A stretch of 64,000 nucleotides of DNA from Morinoia aosen (lineage: Eukaryota > Arthropoda > Malacostraca > Amphipoda > Talitridae). Within the stretch, counting starts at the first letter, position 1; each line of letters begins with the position of its first letter. A program made the position numbers and the translations under genes. This document shows positions 30,264 to 42,170 of this stretch, piece after piece. The stretch covers positions 31,118,120-31,182,119 of the forward strand of contig CM059568.1 in NCBI GenBank assembly GCA_030386875.1. Direction: 5' to 3'. The notes beneath the pieces are model-generated. The model had not been told where the DNA came from. It saw only the letters and a program-made list of their open reading frames with translations, and searched no databases.

Positions 30264-31793
30264 TGTGACTGCCTCAACAATTTCTATCGACGAGGGGAAG
30301 GTTCAGAAAAGTCCACGGATGATGCAAAACTTGTCTTGAGCAGCCATTTATTGTACATAAATTTTCCTGAAATAGAAAGGTCTAGTTAGCACAAAAGTAA
30401 TACAAAAAATATACAGTTTTTAGAGATTGCATATCTAAAAGTGATTCAGAGGGCAAACCAGAAAATAAGGACGCAAAAATTGGGGCAGAACTGCATCACT
30501 GGCACAAGAAAATCTAATTCAGAGAACACGGGTAATACTTCAGCGGCTCATTCAACACCCAAATCATTGGCGAGACTTAGTACAATTTTCATACGAGCAT
30601 CCCAATGGCACAATCAGATATAACCAGTCAACCTAATGAGGCCCTCATTAAATACTAAGGTCAGGCAGTAGGCTCTACACACTAATGTCCAACCAGGTAG
30701 ATGCTGAATTGAAGTTACACGGCTATTCCCATATAAAAATGCATGTCCAACCCGGTAGACGCTGAACTAAAGTTACACAGCTATTCCTACGTAAACAGTG
30801 CCTGACAACTTGAGTTGTTTCTGACTCACATGACTAGTCACAAAAGTCTATCAATCTATAGTACCACCTGGGCATAGTTAAAACACACCCATCTATAAAG
30901 GTGGTTAATAAGTGAACAAGGGGGCACACTTAGACACCTCTGAACAAGTAAATAGTTACCTAACAGGCATGAACACATCATCAACCAGGCAATATAAAAT
31001 ATCCGCAGCACAGTAAAAATCACACAAATAAAAATAGGCAAAAACCACCACACTCTACAGACTGGTAAAATAGCAACTTGAGTGAGGAATTACACAATTC
31101 TAGAGTCCAAATACCAGAGTTTAAATCCACTAACATTAATCGTGAATGATAACAAGGATCTATATAATGCAATGTGCTTAGATCAAATCAACAACTGAGC
31201 ACAATGAATCCAGCTGTGAATTCCAGCAAATAAATTAAGTAGCACTGACAAGCACAGAACAAATCAGGCTCAACAATATAATCAAAACATGACTGAGTGT
31301 TTGCAAGAAAGTCTCACAACCCTGTCCAACACAGGGCAATACCACTAGACAATTTGAGCCAGGTACAAATAGGTAAACACAGCATTACATTATATTGGCA
31401 CCGCGAATGAAGAATCAGTATCTAGAATTGTAAAAGCACAAACAGAAAAACTGTGACAGCACACATTCTAACATCCCCTGAAATTTTTTAGCTTTTCTAG
31501 GACCTAAGAATTCACTGTCTAGTAGGAGACACAAAACAGACATCTATAGGGACCCAATGCACTTAATATTTAGCACTCTTTACTTACATTTCCTTCTCTG
31601 GAGTCTACACACTACTTCAACACAACTGGCCGCCTCTACTCAGCTCGCAGAGTTTAAATACCTAATGTACCGGAAGAGAGCGTTTCCGGAAAACGAGTGA
31701 ACGTGCGGACTGGTTCCCTCGATATTCGAAGGCACAAATTTTCTACCGCTGTTTGAAAATAGAAATTTCCTAAATTGCTGCGAAGGCAGCACA
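30264..31793 (-). mobile_element. Solo LTR, 1,530 bp, in the BEL RT
   Basis: Starts TGTGACTGCC and ends GGCAGCACA on plus, with ACCGT on both sides (30259-30263 and 31794-31798). TG…CA ends, a 5-bp duplication and lack of coding fit a solo LTR left by recombination. On the minus strand a TATTTAAA-like box lies near 31660 and AATAAA near 30350, which suggests it points the same way as the BEL element. Family unknown. Confidence 0.65.
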
Positions 31794-31798
31794 ACCGT

Positions 31799-32960
31799 CC
31801 TTGTAAAGGACGAAGCTAAATTGGTTACGGTCAAATTCACAGGCTAATTTTACCTGAAGAAAAGCTTTAAAAATGTCAGAGAGCATGACTATGGAGTTAG
31901 CACGAAAATACACCAAGAGACCCAACAAATTGTTCATAAGATTTGGACCTACATACGAGGCTTCGTTTAGACTTGGTAAGTTTCCTATTTTCAAAGAACA
32001 GTTAAAGACAGGGCGAATTTTAGAGGTTTCAACATGCTCACGCACGACAGGTCGGTGAGGAATCCATTTGTGCACTCTTACGTCCAAAGTTTTGAAAGGC
32101 AAAGGTTCTATTATACCCAACTCGAGTTGCTCAAGGAAAACATCATTATACTGCTTATCAATCCCCTTACGAGCATTATCAGCTGCAACTTTACGAGCAA
32201 GAAACCTTGCGAGCCCGAAAGTATGGGGAACTTTAGATAATAAATTTCGATTCCAAGGCAGACGAATTGAATACTTGCCTTCCGCATAAGTGACACTACT
32301 TTTGAAATCCTCTAACTCCTTGTCATACTCTTCCTCTTTCGAGGGCACCCCTATGAGCTCCAAGTCTAATAACTTATCTAGACCTGCCTGTACATCACAG
32401 CGCTCGGTAGCGTCCAACACGGAAGAACACACTTTAGGAGAGTCAAAAAAGGTCTTCAGCGTACTTCGGTAACGGTTTTGGTTTAGTTTACATTTAGATC
32501 TTTTTCTTTTAGATTTCGGTTTAGTTAAGAAAGCAGAAGAAGTAGAAGAAGAAGTTTTAATCAAACGAGTGTTAGTATCCTTGACAACAGGAGCAGATGT
32601 GCCACTATCTATTGTCTCGGTTTTAGAAGCAACAACATGAGAAAGAGAGGACTTATAACACTTAAAGTCCCCGAAAGGTAGAAACCCATTAGAAACACGC
32701 ATAACCTTATAGTCGGCTACGCGTTGTAATTCAAGGACTTTAAATGCTTGAAGAGCATCGACACCTAAAATGAAGTTAACTTGAATATTATCCTCAACTA
32801 TTTCCGGAAAGGAAGGGGATAGAGGAAACTTAGTTTTAAACTGAGTAATTTTAGCTTGCAGACCCTTAATCCCCATCTGCAGGTTTAAGTTCTGCATAGC
32901 AAAAACATCAAGCTCGTACTTCTCACTGTCTGGAAGCACGAGTTCAATGTTAATTTGCTT
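31799..32960 (-). pseudogene. BEL/Pao protease end, linker and RT N-terminal part
   Basis: Begins after an insertion with INIELVLPDSEKYELDV and FILGVDALQAF, the C-terminal part of the BEL/Pao protease region. A Lys/Ser-rich linker follows, then the RT: YSIRLPWNRNLL, ARKVAADNARKG, VVREHVETSKIRPVFNCSL, VGPNLMNNLLGLLVYFR and MLSDIFKAFLQVKL, the first catalytic Asp block. Translation ends early because a solo LTR was inserted after FVLYKDG. Confidence 0.85.
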
Positions 32961-32964
32961 ACCC

Positions 32965-33763
32965 CTTAACCCGTCGCCACGTCCTGGACTCTTAGAAGGT
33001 CGGCAAAGCTAGCACATGTTTCACATCAGCAAACCTAGGGTTGCCATATATGGTCTTAACAGTCTCGTTGAGCGCTATTCATTGGTGTAAGGTAAAATTA
33101 GGTGGGAGGAACAGGGAAGGAGAGGTATCAAGCTCAAATCTGTATGAATTCTTCTGCTCAGTCTGGAGCGTAGCTACCGGCGCTGCACAACCTCTTAGAA
33201 GGCCAGGAGTGTAGCTGAGGCATACCAGCACACACTCTGCCTCTAAGAAGGTCGCCATCATTTTTATTTTCTTATGTTTTTTGTTCCAAAAATGGGAGTC
33301 CAAATCCACAGATTTACTCCTACGCAAAAAATAATACCACCATTGTATTCGGGAGGAGAAACTCCATGCATATCAAACTCTTTACAAACAATGAAACTGC
33401 TTGATAACAGCCTATACACAAAATGAACTAAAAAATAAAAACTGTGTTTTACATATAGTGCACATAACTCCGGAACTATTGGACCTGAAAAAAAATTCAC
33501 ATACCAAAAGATTCAGCAACTCAGAATCTATGAAAATGTATCATAAAAAAACATAAAAGTGCAATAAATAAAAAATGGCCAGTGATTTTCTGATTTCTGT
33601 TTTTTGTATTTTACCGAAATAAAAACTCGAATTTCGTAGATTTTCATTGGGGTAGCAGTATTTTTTCCCCACTGACAGCAAGAGCAACTCTCTCTCTCTT
33701 TACAATGAACCCCCAATGAACCTTCTAACATGATTAATGAAAGTACAGTAAGTTGCACAGTTG
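32965..33763. mobile_element. About 0.8-kb unidentified insertion in the BEL protease region
   Basis: Interrupts the protease between GLKKMG and KQINIELVLP. Removal of the segment with one ACCC (32961-32964 and 33764-33767) restores the frame. No terminal repeats, LTR ends or coding recognised. Short inverted words (CTTAGAAGG and relatives) recur near 32990, 33195, 33233 and 33722. Confidence 0.4.
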
Positions 33764-34009
33764 ACCCATTTTCTTCAAACCTCTTGGTAGGTCGACCATG
33801 TGGAGACGGGTTAACGGGACAGAAGCTCCTACAGTGTTAACAGTAAGTTTCTGTAAATCAGCTGTAGAACAATCAGGGATAACAGTAGCTAAGTCGATTA
33901 GCGACTTCTGACTACCTGTATCGATCAAGAAATTAATTCTCTTAACTACCCCGCAATGCTTAGTAGAAAGAGCTACAATAGGGCACATCCGAAGACGTGC
34001 CTTTAACCG
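33764..34009 (-). pseudogene. BEL/Pao aspartic protease
   Basis: FLIDTGSQKSLID carries the D-T-G active-site triad of retroviral-type aspartic proteases. It is in the same frame as gag, separated by a TGA at 34010-34012 (…ATASS-stop-RLKARLRM…). A C-to-T change of a CGA codon would explain that stop. The far end is cut by the 0.8-kb insertion. Confidence 0.8.
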
Positions 34010-34819
34010 TCATGAGGAGGCGGTAGCAAGGGTAGAAAAGGCTACAAATTTGGGACACATAAGGCTAACGTGGGTGTTAGCCTTGCATAAAGAACAAGAA
34101 AATGGAAGACCCTTAATTTTTGCAGGGCACTCAGAAATTACATGTTTGCTACTTAGACAAACTGTACATAGTAATAACTCACCAACTCGTTTTACGCGCT
34201 TTGCGTGCGTATCAAATTTCTTACAAGAAAAGGACGAGTGGCCAGTTAAATTACAAAAACGACAAACCTTAACACTGGGCAACTTATCGAGCACAGGAGA
34301 AGGTTTAGTTTTGTCCCTAACTTCCGCGCGAGTAATTCCCCCCACCCTCTCATTTCGGAAGGGAAGAGATGGTTTAGGTTTATGATAATTTTTTGTTTCA
34401 AGAAGAGAAAGCACTTGATGTGCATTCTCAAACATTTCTAATGAAAAGAAACTCGCTTTAAAATAGCGAAGGAGTTCCAAGAGAAAGAAGTCAGGGAGTT
34501 TAGTTTTAATGATAGAAGAAAAAAGTAGGTTGCCAGACTTCTCGCCACAGAAGTCCAACCCCAACTTAGATAGCTCAAGTAGCCGAAACTTAACCTTAGA
34601 AAGGAAATTCCCTATTTCGGCCAAGCTCTGAACACTAGGACAGCTGATCAACTCATCAAGAGCCATAGAAATAAGTTTATCAGCATTGAGAAAATCTTGC
34701 TTGAGTAAAGCCCAAGCAGATCTGAAACTAGACTCTTCATTAGGAAGACCTTCAACAAGACTGAGAGCCCTCCCTTGAAGCTGATTTTTAGGAAAGATAA
34801 ATTTTTGCCTCTTACTCAT
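34010..34819 (-). pseudogene. BEL/Pao Gag C-terminal part with three CCHC knuckles
   Basis: Begins MSKRQKFIFPKNQLQGRALS, then VEGLPNEESSFRSAWALLKQ, the conserved Gag core of BEL/Pao. Near its end are three CX2CX4HX4C knuckles starting CRFCNLTGH, CTVCLSSKH and CSLCKANTH, which bind the RNA genome. It overlaps the upstream Gag frame at 34816-34819 in another phase; a frameshift near 34850 separates them. Ends in TGA in front of the protease. Confidence 0.85.
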
Positions 34820-35292
34820 ACTAGGATAAGCTTGAAGGGCATTAGGAAAGACTCTTGAAAATGAAGGAAAGCAAAGGGACAGCCCTCATTGTCGCTAAAC
34901 TTCTTTAACGTCAACTGAGGGGCTCTAAAGATATTCAAAGGAACATCAGAAACTGAAGCCTTAGAAGGCTCAGAAGTAGGAGCGGTATCACTCAAGTTTG
35001 ACACCTGGGAAGTAGGAATAGAATTTTTAATTTCAGACAAAAGCTCTATCACCTGCACCTCATACTCGGCACGCCTAGCAAGTTCCTCATCAGACACTTC
35101 ACTAATATCAGAAGGAATAGTAGCGGACAGTTGTCTATAGGACTGTAAAAGGACACTCAACTGAGGAACGGCTTCCAGACGGAAAGATAGGTCACAACCA
35201 GGAGACAGAACTTTCTTCCGAATAGCAGTTATCCTACACTTCAAACCCCGCAGTTTTATGCCTAGGGCTGCAGCATTGTTATTGTCACACAT
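34816..35292 (-). pseudogene. BEL/Pao Gag N-terminal part
   Basis: The ATG at 35290-35292 opens a 158-codon frame (MCDNNNAAALGIKLRG…). A charged helical region (SDEELARRAEYEVQVIELL) precedes a Ser/Thr-rich linker and the Gag motif APQLTLKKFSDNEGCPFAF. The frame is lost near 34850; the expected continuation (SFPNALQAYPS) is in the phase of the next Gag segment. This ATG, about 900 bp from the LTR, is the probable start of gag-pol. Confidence 0.75.
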
Positions 35293-36188
35293 TATTATAA
35301 GAAATGCAATTATCAGGCTTATCAGGAAAACTTTTATCTAAAATATAGGTCTACACTTATCAAGTGGACAGATTACATCCTTTTAGAAAGCATAGAAAAA
35401 TACTAATGACACATAGAAATATAAAAAAAAATTCAATTACCCCACCAGGCACTTCTAAGTTTCACAACATTATTTTTTGTTTACACTTACACTTTACACA
35501 AATTTCAAAGTTTTTAGCCTTAAATATCTCAGGCTTACACAAATTAATGAGAGTGAACCTAAAACGTTTAGGCAAGGTAAACAAAGGCTAGTACCTTTAA
35601 ATGTAAGGCTAGCAACGCAACTACCTTGCCCAAAAATACAATAAAGGTTACACTCAAAACAACTTAATTCTAGTGAGATCCAACAGCCGAACCCCGGCTA
35701 TCCGGACAGCACAGCTATATCGATTTAATGTAAAAAAAATATTTGGTTTTTATTAGTTTATAATGGAGAAAATTTATTAAAGAAGGAAACGAAAATTTAC
35801 AAGAAGAAGAAAACAAAATACGTACCAGGATTTTATCCTGTCGAACTCCAACCAAGCTCTAACGTCAAAAGCACGGAGAAAGCCGGCTGAATTGACTTTT
35901 TTAATTAAAACTGCTATTAGTAGTGTTGAGAGAATTTATTTCTTTAAGTGGAAAGAGATATTAATTTAAGAAAAAAGCTAATAAAGTTTAACTTTGAAAA
36001 GATGTGAAGATAATTATCTTTCAAAAATGGATGAATAATTATCCTCGAAAGAAGAAGTCAAAGTTTAACTTCAAATAAAGAATTCAAAGAATTATCTTCG
36101 AATAAAGTAGTCGAAGATTACCCTCGAACAGAGAAGTCCGAAATTCTCCTCGAATTAAGAAGAAAAATTATTTTCGAATAAAGTACTA
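35293..36188 (-). other. BEL/Pao 5' leader with imperfect tandem repeats
   Basis: Non-coding, AT-rich. From 35990 to 36188, units of about 35-45 bp built on GAAGTCGAAGATTATCCTCGAATAAA recur about five times up to the LTR edge. I see no standard TGG-type primer-binding site next to the LTR. Confidence 0.55.
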
Positions 36189-38799
36189 TGTCCCGCCGTC
36201 CGACCAACGGCGAAACTTCCAGCAAAAGCTAGCTCAGAAAGACATAGTCTTGCCAACTGGCCTCAAGAAGGTCAGGAAACACTGCAAATAAACGCTTAAT
36301 CATGACAAAGGGAACAAAAAATAGGAGGCTCACCTTATGATCTTCGAAGATAATGTCTCAGGTGACACCTTCTTCAATATAGCCGGCTGTCCAGGGCGAT
36401 CGAGAGGCCCGTAGAAGCAGGGTCGGGACCGGTCAGTCAGAGCGCACATAAGCACGTGCGCGCACGACCGAGGCTGGTTGGAATCTGACGTGGCGAGCCA
36501 GGCGCAGCTCCCACGTCATCTTGCTCAAATCCGCCGATAGAGGTTTGGATTCGATCAAGAAGAACAAATTATTTATGTTCACCATGATAGTCGCCAGGAA
36601 ACGTGAAGCACTCCCACTGTAGTGATCGCCCTCAGCCGTACTTCAGTCTAAATTTCATAAATTATTAAAACCATCTTCTAAAAATTAAATAAAGTTAACG
36701 TAATCATTCTTAAAATTTTAGATCACTATTTTCATTCAACATTACCCTTAAATCTATTAAAATTTGACCAAAGAAATACTTAGACAAGAAAGAGCGGCGT
36801 TTTTACCTAGAACCATATCGCAAGTTCATCCACATCCGGAAAATTCCGGAAACGCTCGTCCGCTCAAAGCGCATATAAGGCCGGCGTCACAGGCCGAGTG
36901 GTCATTCTCTTATAGATCCCCCTAGCGCTTGGGCCCAGAGCGGGCAATTGTAAGTATCAAGTGTAACGATAAGTGTGTATTATGTCTTAACTTTCCTGTG
37001 TGTGTCTTAACTTGTTCCGTGTAAGGGAGCTCTCGTTATTGTGTCGTAGAAATATTCACTATGTTGTCTCTGTGCCAGTGTTAGTTAGTCACCAGCCTCC
37101 ACCTCACTGCCCCATCTTTGTCACTGTTTCGTGCTTACTATCCTCCGATGATACCGTATTGTGCTGTCAGTGTTAGACGATGTTGGCATTTGCTCCTTAG
37201 TTATTTTAGTGCTGAGCATAGTGTTAAGACACCTTGCTGCCCACAGAGATCATTTTTGGTTTGCTCATCTTTTGTATGTTCCAGCTCCAATTAATTGTGT
37301 TCTCAACTTTTGTATTTTGACTATGTCAGGTTTAAATAATTTTGGAATTCCTCTGCAATTTTTAGTCAATGTTTTGAATTCATATCTTGAGAAATGAAGC
37401 TATATTAGGTTATTTAAACCAGTAGAGATTGTATCTTCTGTAGGCACTCACTCAAGTCAAGTCACTTAAATAATCATTCTTTCTTGCTCATCGGAATAAT
37501 AGAGTATAGAGACTTCACCTTTTCTCATACTTATATCTTAGTACATTAATTATAGAATTACCTCAGTGCTCTAGCTATTATTTTTGGCTGTAGTTTATTT
37601 AAACTCAGTTGTGCTGCTGCTTGTAATGTCAGGATAGAGCTTGTGACCAGTTGGTCTGGAGCACTGATTCTGGTGTTAAGATGATTCAGGCTGCGACTCG
37701 GGCGCTAGAGTTGCGGACTGACTTTTAGCACCGGACTCCTGCCACTGTTCCTCCTGTGAATGTTACAGTTGCGCAGTCTTGCACATGTGTATGAATAGAC
37801 TCAAATTTTGTGTTCAAAATAATTCAAGTCCCCTGCTCCCTCACAGGATCGACGGGACCACACATTCAAGCACTCACAAACACGTATGAAACCAAACCCT
37901 AACCTCTTAATTTAAGGAGCTTACCTCCTCCGAGTTCTCCTCCAAGTTCTCGCCTCCAAGTGTTTCTCCTCATATTCAAATTTCACTATACTGGAAAGGC
38001 CTGCATCCCTGCAGCTAAGCCGCTAAAATCTCCAGTTGAGACCATTGGGTCGAGAGTCCTCACCATTATTACCGAGTTTCCCAACCGGTCACTATTCCCA
38101 AACTCTTCATTCAACTCACTACTCACTTGGTGTCGGAACCTCCCACACCTACACCATCCTCGACTTCACACTCCAGCACGCGCTTCACAAGCCTGAGCTG
38201 AACGAATCGTCTGGAGTCCTCCAACCTCCTCGGACTCTCCCCAAAAGGTCTCGCAACAAGAAGTGTCCCCAAGAAGTCTCGCAACAAGAAGTCTCGCAAC
38301 AAGAAGTCTCGCCACAAGAGTCAAGTCTCGCACCCCAGCGTGCAACCTTCTCCTCAATAAACCCAATACCGGCGAGTTAAACTATTCTCTCATTTTCCCC
38401 CGGTGTTGGCTTGTGGTAATTTTTGGTTGTTTCATGGATTATTTGACGCTTGAAAAATTGCGTCCGAAGACCCCAAACTCCTTCTGAGTCATGAGTCAGA
38501 TTAAGTCTTTAGTTTATTAATTAAGTGTTGGCGTTCAATGCCAACTGGTGACCCGCCTTCAGCCAAAAATTCAAACCTGCCTAAAGTAAACTTAACTTGA
38601 GTAAAGCCACCAAACTTGAAGTTCACAAACAACAACCAAAACTTGAACTTTATACCACCATTGCCCCGCTTTGTCATAAATTAGCAGCGTTTACTATTTA
38701 GGCTTGGTTTTAATGAAACCAAAGCCCTAGTCCCTTATTATGCAAGGTGTTGGGTAACTTGCAGGACTTTAGTACTGAGCAATGGCTGGATTTGCGACA
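36189..38799 (-). repeat. 5' LTR of the BEL/Pao element, split by a 2-kb insertion
   Basis: LTR bases are 36189-36617 and 38659-38799 once the insertion and one CCAC are removed. The sequence matches the other LTR closely. Confidence 0.88.
36618..38654 (+). mobile_element. Gypsy-like long LTR plus short leader, inserted in the BEL LTR
   Basis: Flanked by CCAC (36614-36617 and 38655-38658). Starts TGTAGTGATCGCC and ends TTTATA. It is homologous over its second half to 17560-19200. A TGGTGACCC site at 38546 suggests that the LTR proper ends there and about 109 bp of leader follows. An insertion that ends inside a leader yet has a clean 4-bp duplication is odd; alternatively the whole 2,037 bp is the repeat unit. 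A small repeat AAGTCTCGCAACAAG occurs several times near 38245-38330. No coding. Confidence 0.6.
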
Positions 38800-39880
38800 A
38801 TATAATATTAATCAATCTTTTTTTCAATATGTATATTTATTAATATTATTTAATTATAAGAATACTGAGATTTAGAGCTTGGAATTAGGTATATTAAAGT
38901 TTTTTACAGTGATTTTTTTGTTTTTCTAAAAAATTTGTAAAAAGTATCTGATACTTATGGAGATATTTCTGAAAGTATCTAAAGACACTTGTCTCTAGAT
39001 ACTCTTCAAAAGAATCAAAATACAGGAATTAGATACTCAATTTCAAATGTCTCTAGATACTCTTTTAGAAACACAAAAAGTATCTAAATACAGTATCTAG
39101 TATCTAAATACAGTATCTAGTATCTAGATACTGATCAGCTCTGGGTACATACAATAGGAAATAAAATCAATAATATTTTTGCTTGGTTAGTAATAAATAG
39201 ACCATCTATAGTGAAGGCATAGGAAAAATCCGAGCATTAGCAATGCCTCCTAAACCTGAGATGTAGAAAAGATTAACAAAGGTTTCAAAATTCAAGTTGC
39301 GACTATGTGTGACAGAAACTCACGTTGGCAATCCGCGTTTCTAAATCTACAAGCTGAAGATGCGTAAAGTCGGCCATTGTTGGCTTATATACCTGTTTTA
39401 CTGATGAGTTTAGATCTCATAAAGCTATATTATGCTATAATGTTCATCAATAGGCAATAGCATGGTGATACAATTTTGTGGTGTTTAGCTTATCAAACAT
39501 TAGTCTTGACTGAAAGGTTGGTATTCCTGTGCCATGTTAATGTTTTGTTTTGAACAGGCTGAGAATTAGTGACCATGACCGCTAGTTAGTCTTTCAGGAC
39601 TAATGTACTGATCTTTTTTTTAAGTCGTAATTTGTACATAGTCGATTTTTTGTTTAATTCAAAATAGTACCATTTTTTACTTTTTATTCCGAAATTTTGG
39701 TGTTGCAAAAGAAAACTAACTGATAAATGTGTATTAGTTAGGTAAATGAACATGAAAATATTAATGTTAAGAGTGGTTTCTATATCTTTATCGGTTTACC
39801 CATTAAAGGTACTTATCACCAAATATGCTATGATATGAATGTGTTATAGGCATGGAAATTGATATTTCTAGGAAATATTT
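38800..39880. other. AT-rich non-coding stretch
   Basis: From 38940 to 39140 variants of AGTATCTAGATAC recur, both dispersed and in tandem (TATCTAAATACAG repeats near 39080-39120). Nothing else recognised up to 39880. Confidence 0.5.
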
Positions 39881-39904
39881 CAAATTTAGTTTATGTTATA
39901 ATTA

Positions 39905-40230
39905 AATTAAAGGACCTATGTGAGCCTAGATCATCGGCGATGCGTTATTTTGGAGTTATTCAACTCAGAAGTTGGCTTTCGTGTGCCAGGGAAGCAAGCG
40001 CGTCAGCGCGCCAAGCGTAATTTAATTAATAACGGAAGCTAACGTCCTATTACAAACGTAAAGAGATTGGGTCGTGAGGGGGAGCCACAGTTCTTCTAGT
40101 GAAAATTTTAAAAATAGGTTTCTAGTGACGTTCGTTTATATCATCTTCAATGGTGGCCACCCAGTACCCAAGATAGCGGTCTGGAACGAAATTTTTAATT
40201 TCTGTGTAGCACTTGAAATTCATGTTGACC
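39905..40230. mobile_element. Partial GGTCAA-family foldback MITE
   Basis: Shares GATGCGTTATTTT, GCGCCAAGCGTAATTTAAT, AACGGAAGCTAA and CGTGAGGGGGAG with the MITEs at 40768-42162. It ends CATGTTGACC at 40230, the family terminus. The left terminus is not found. Confidence 0.55.
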
Positions 40231-40243
40231 AATTTATTCTTCT

Positions 40244-40613
40244 ATGCACTTTTGGGGGCAAATGAGTATTTAACGAACTATAGCGGCAGGTTTAGTTTGG
40301 GTAGAGTACGTTTGGGTACTTTATGATTTATTATTTGCTAGCCCCGCGGAGCCTGAACCCACTTCTAGGATCTTTTAGTTAGTAACACAATAGAAATTAT
40401 CACTCAAAAATAACAAGTTATAGCAGTATGTTAACTTATGTCTTAGATGGTGGGTATGCACTTGATCATTCGAGCGCGTCAGAAGGCAAAGTCCATTGCA
40501 GTCTTGCCATCCGACGCGCTTGATGAATTACTTCCCGTTTCAAACACTAGCGTTGTGGTAGCTAATTTACCGCTATAACTCGCTTAAATACTTATTTGCC
40601 CCCAAATATGCAT
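40244..40613. repeat. Diverged foldback
   Basis: TTTGGGGGCAAATGAGTATTTAA at the left pairs with the right arm ending TTGCCCCCAAA. Its interior (GTACGTTTGGGTACTT, GCGGAGCCTGAACCCACTTC) recurs in the element at 61608-62336. Confidence 0.55.
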
Positions 40614-40767
40614 CGAAAAAAAATCGTTCATTTTGATTTAATTAACTAGGTTTAGGCAGCGAAAATTAGAAAATCGTTGATTGTCCTCTCCTTCATATTT
40701 ACCAAAATTATATTCTGTTCAGAATTTTGTTCTATGTAAGTAAAAATTTGTTATATATAAAAGTTTT

Positions 40768-42162
40768 GGTCAATGTGAAGTTTAATGCAATCACAGAAAA
40801 TAATAATTGCGATCCCAGGAATCACTAAAGGAACCCATTTAAAAACGTTTTACATGAATGACATTCTTCTCGCTGATGCGTTATTTTCGAATAATTGAAC
40901 TTTGAAGTTGGCCTTTGCGCCTAAGGAAGCGAACGCGTGAAACGGAATTTAATTAATAACGGAAGCTAATACAAACGTAAAGAGGTTGGGTCGTGAGGGG
41001 GAGGCACAGTTCTTCTAGTGAAAATTATAAATAAAGCTTCTAACCCACCCATTAGGGTGACGACCGCAATCTTGTTTACATCGGCTCAAAGATGGCGACC
41101 ACCATGGGCGCCGCCATCTTGGAGCCGATGTAAACGAGATTGCGGTCGTCACCCTAATGGGCGGGTTAGAAGCTTTATTGATAATTTTCACTAGAAGAAC
41201 TGTGCCTCCCCCTCACGACCCAACCTCTTTACGTTTGTAATAGGGGGTTAGCTTCCGTGGTCAATATTTATTTTAGGTGCTGCATGGAAATTAATAATTT
41301 GGGGGCAAATAACCAATAAAGGAGCACATTTTAAAACCTTTTAGACGAATGACATTCTGCTCGCTGATGCGTTATTTTTGAATTATTTAACTTTGAAGTT
41401 GGCCGTCGCGCGCCAAAGGAAGTGACCGCGCCAAGCGTAATTTAATGAATAACGGAAGCTAACCCCCTATTACAAACATAAAGAGGTTGGGTTGTGAGGG
41501 TTAGCCCCAGTTCTTTTAATGAAAATTATAAATAAAGCTTCTAACCCACCCATTAGGGTGACGACCGCAATCTTGTTTATATCAGCTCAAAGATGGCGAC
41601 CACCAAGGGCGCCGCCATCTTGGAGCCGGCTCAGCCGATGTAAACAAGATTGCGGTCGTAACCCTAATGGGTGGGTTAGAAGCTTTATTTATAATTTTCA
41701 CTAAAAGAACTGTGGCTAACCCTCACGACCCAACCTCTTTACGTTTGTAATAGGGGGTTAGCTTCCGTTATTCATTAAATTACGCTTGGCGTGGTCACTT
41801 CCTTTGGCACGCGACGGCCAACTTCAAAGTTAAATAATTCAAAAATAACGCATCAGTGAGCAGAATGTCATTCATGTAAAAGGTTTTTAAATGTGCTCGT
41901 TTAGTGATTCTAAGCAACGACATTTTTTATTTCCGTGCAGCACCTAAAATAAATGTTGACCGCTTCCGTTACTAATTAAATTTCGTTTCGCGCGCTCGTT
42001 TCCTATGGCGCGCGAAAACCAACTTCAAAGTTCAATAATTCTAAAATAACGCATCAGCGAGCAGAATGTCATTCTTGTAAAACGTTCTTAAATGGGTTCC
42101 TTTAGTGATTCTTTGGAATATCATTATTATTTTCAGTGATTGCATTAAACTTCACATTGACC
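40768..42162. mobile_element. Outer GGTCAA foldback MITE, interrupted by a second copy
   Basis: Ends GGTCAATGTGAAG and CTTCACATTGACC, flanked by AAAGTTTT (40760-40767 and 42163-42170), an exact 8-bp duplication. Without the nested copy it is about 685 bp and almost fully palindromic. Non-coding. The 8-bp duplication fits hAT- or P-type transposases, but the termini are not diagnostic. Confidence 0.82.
41259..41961. mobile_element. Inner GGTCAA foldback MITE
   Basis: Ends GGTCAATATTTATTTTAGG and CCTAAAATAAATGTTGACC, flanked by GCTTCCGT (41251-41258 and 41962-41969). The 703-bp palindrome has the same internal blocks as the outer element, so one family member jumped into another. Confidence 0.82.
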
Positions 42163-42170
42163 AAAGTTTT

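Larger units (their letters stand above)
19590..38799 (-). mobile_element. BEL/Pao LTR retrotransposon with nested insertions
   Basis: LTRs of 566 bp (TGTCCCGCCGTCC…TTTGCGACA on plus) bound a minus-strand gag-pol, with a 4-bp ATAT on both sides (19586-19589 and 38800-38803). The order from the right is leader, gag with three CCHC knuckles, protease, RT, RNase H, integrase. Five insertions split it: 22146-24515, 25584-30071, 30264-31793, 32965-33763 and, within the 5' LTR, 36618-38654. Excising them restores the order of the pol domains. The LTRs differ by few changes, so the element is fairly young but disabled by stops and frameshifts. Confidence 0.88.
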
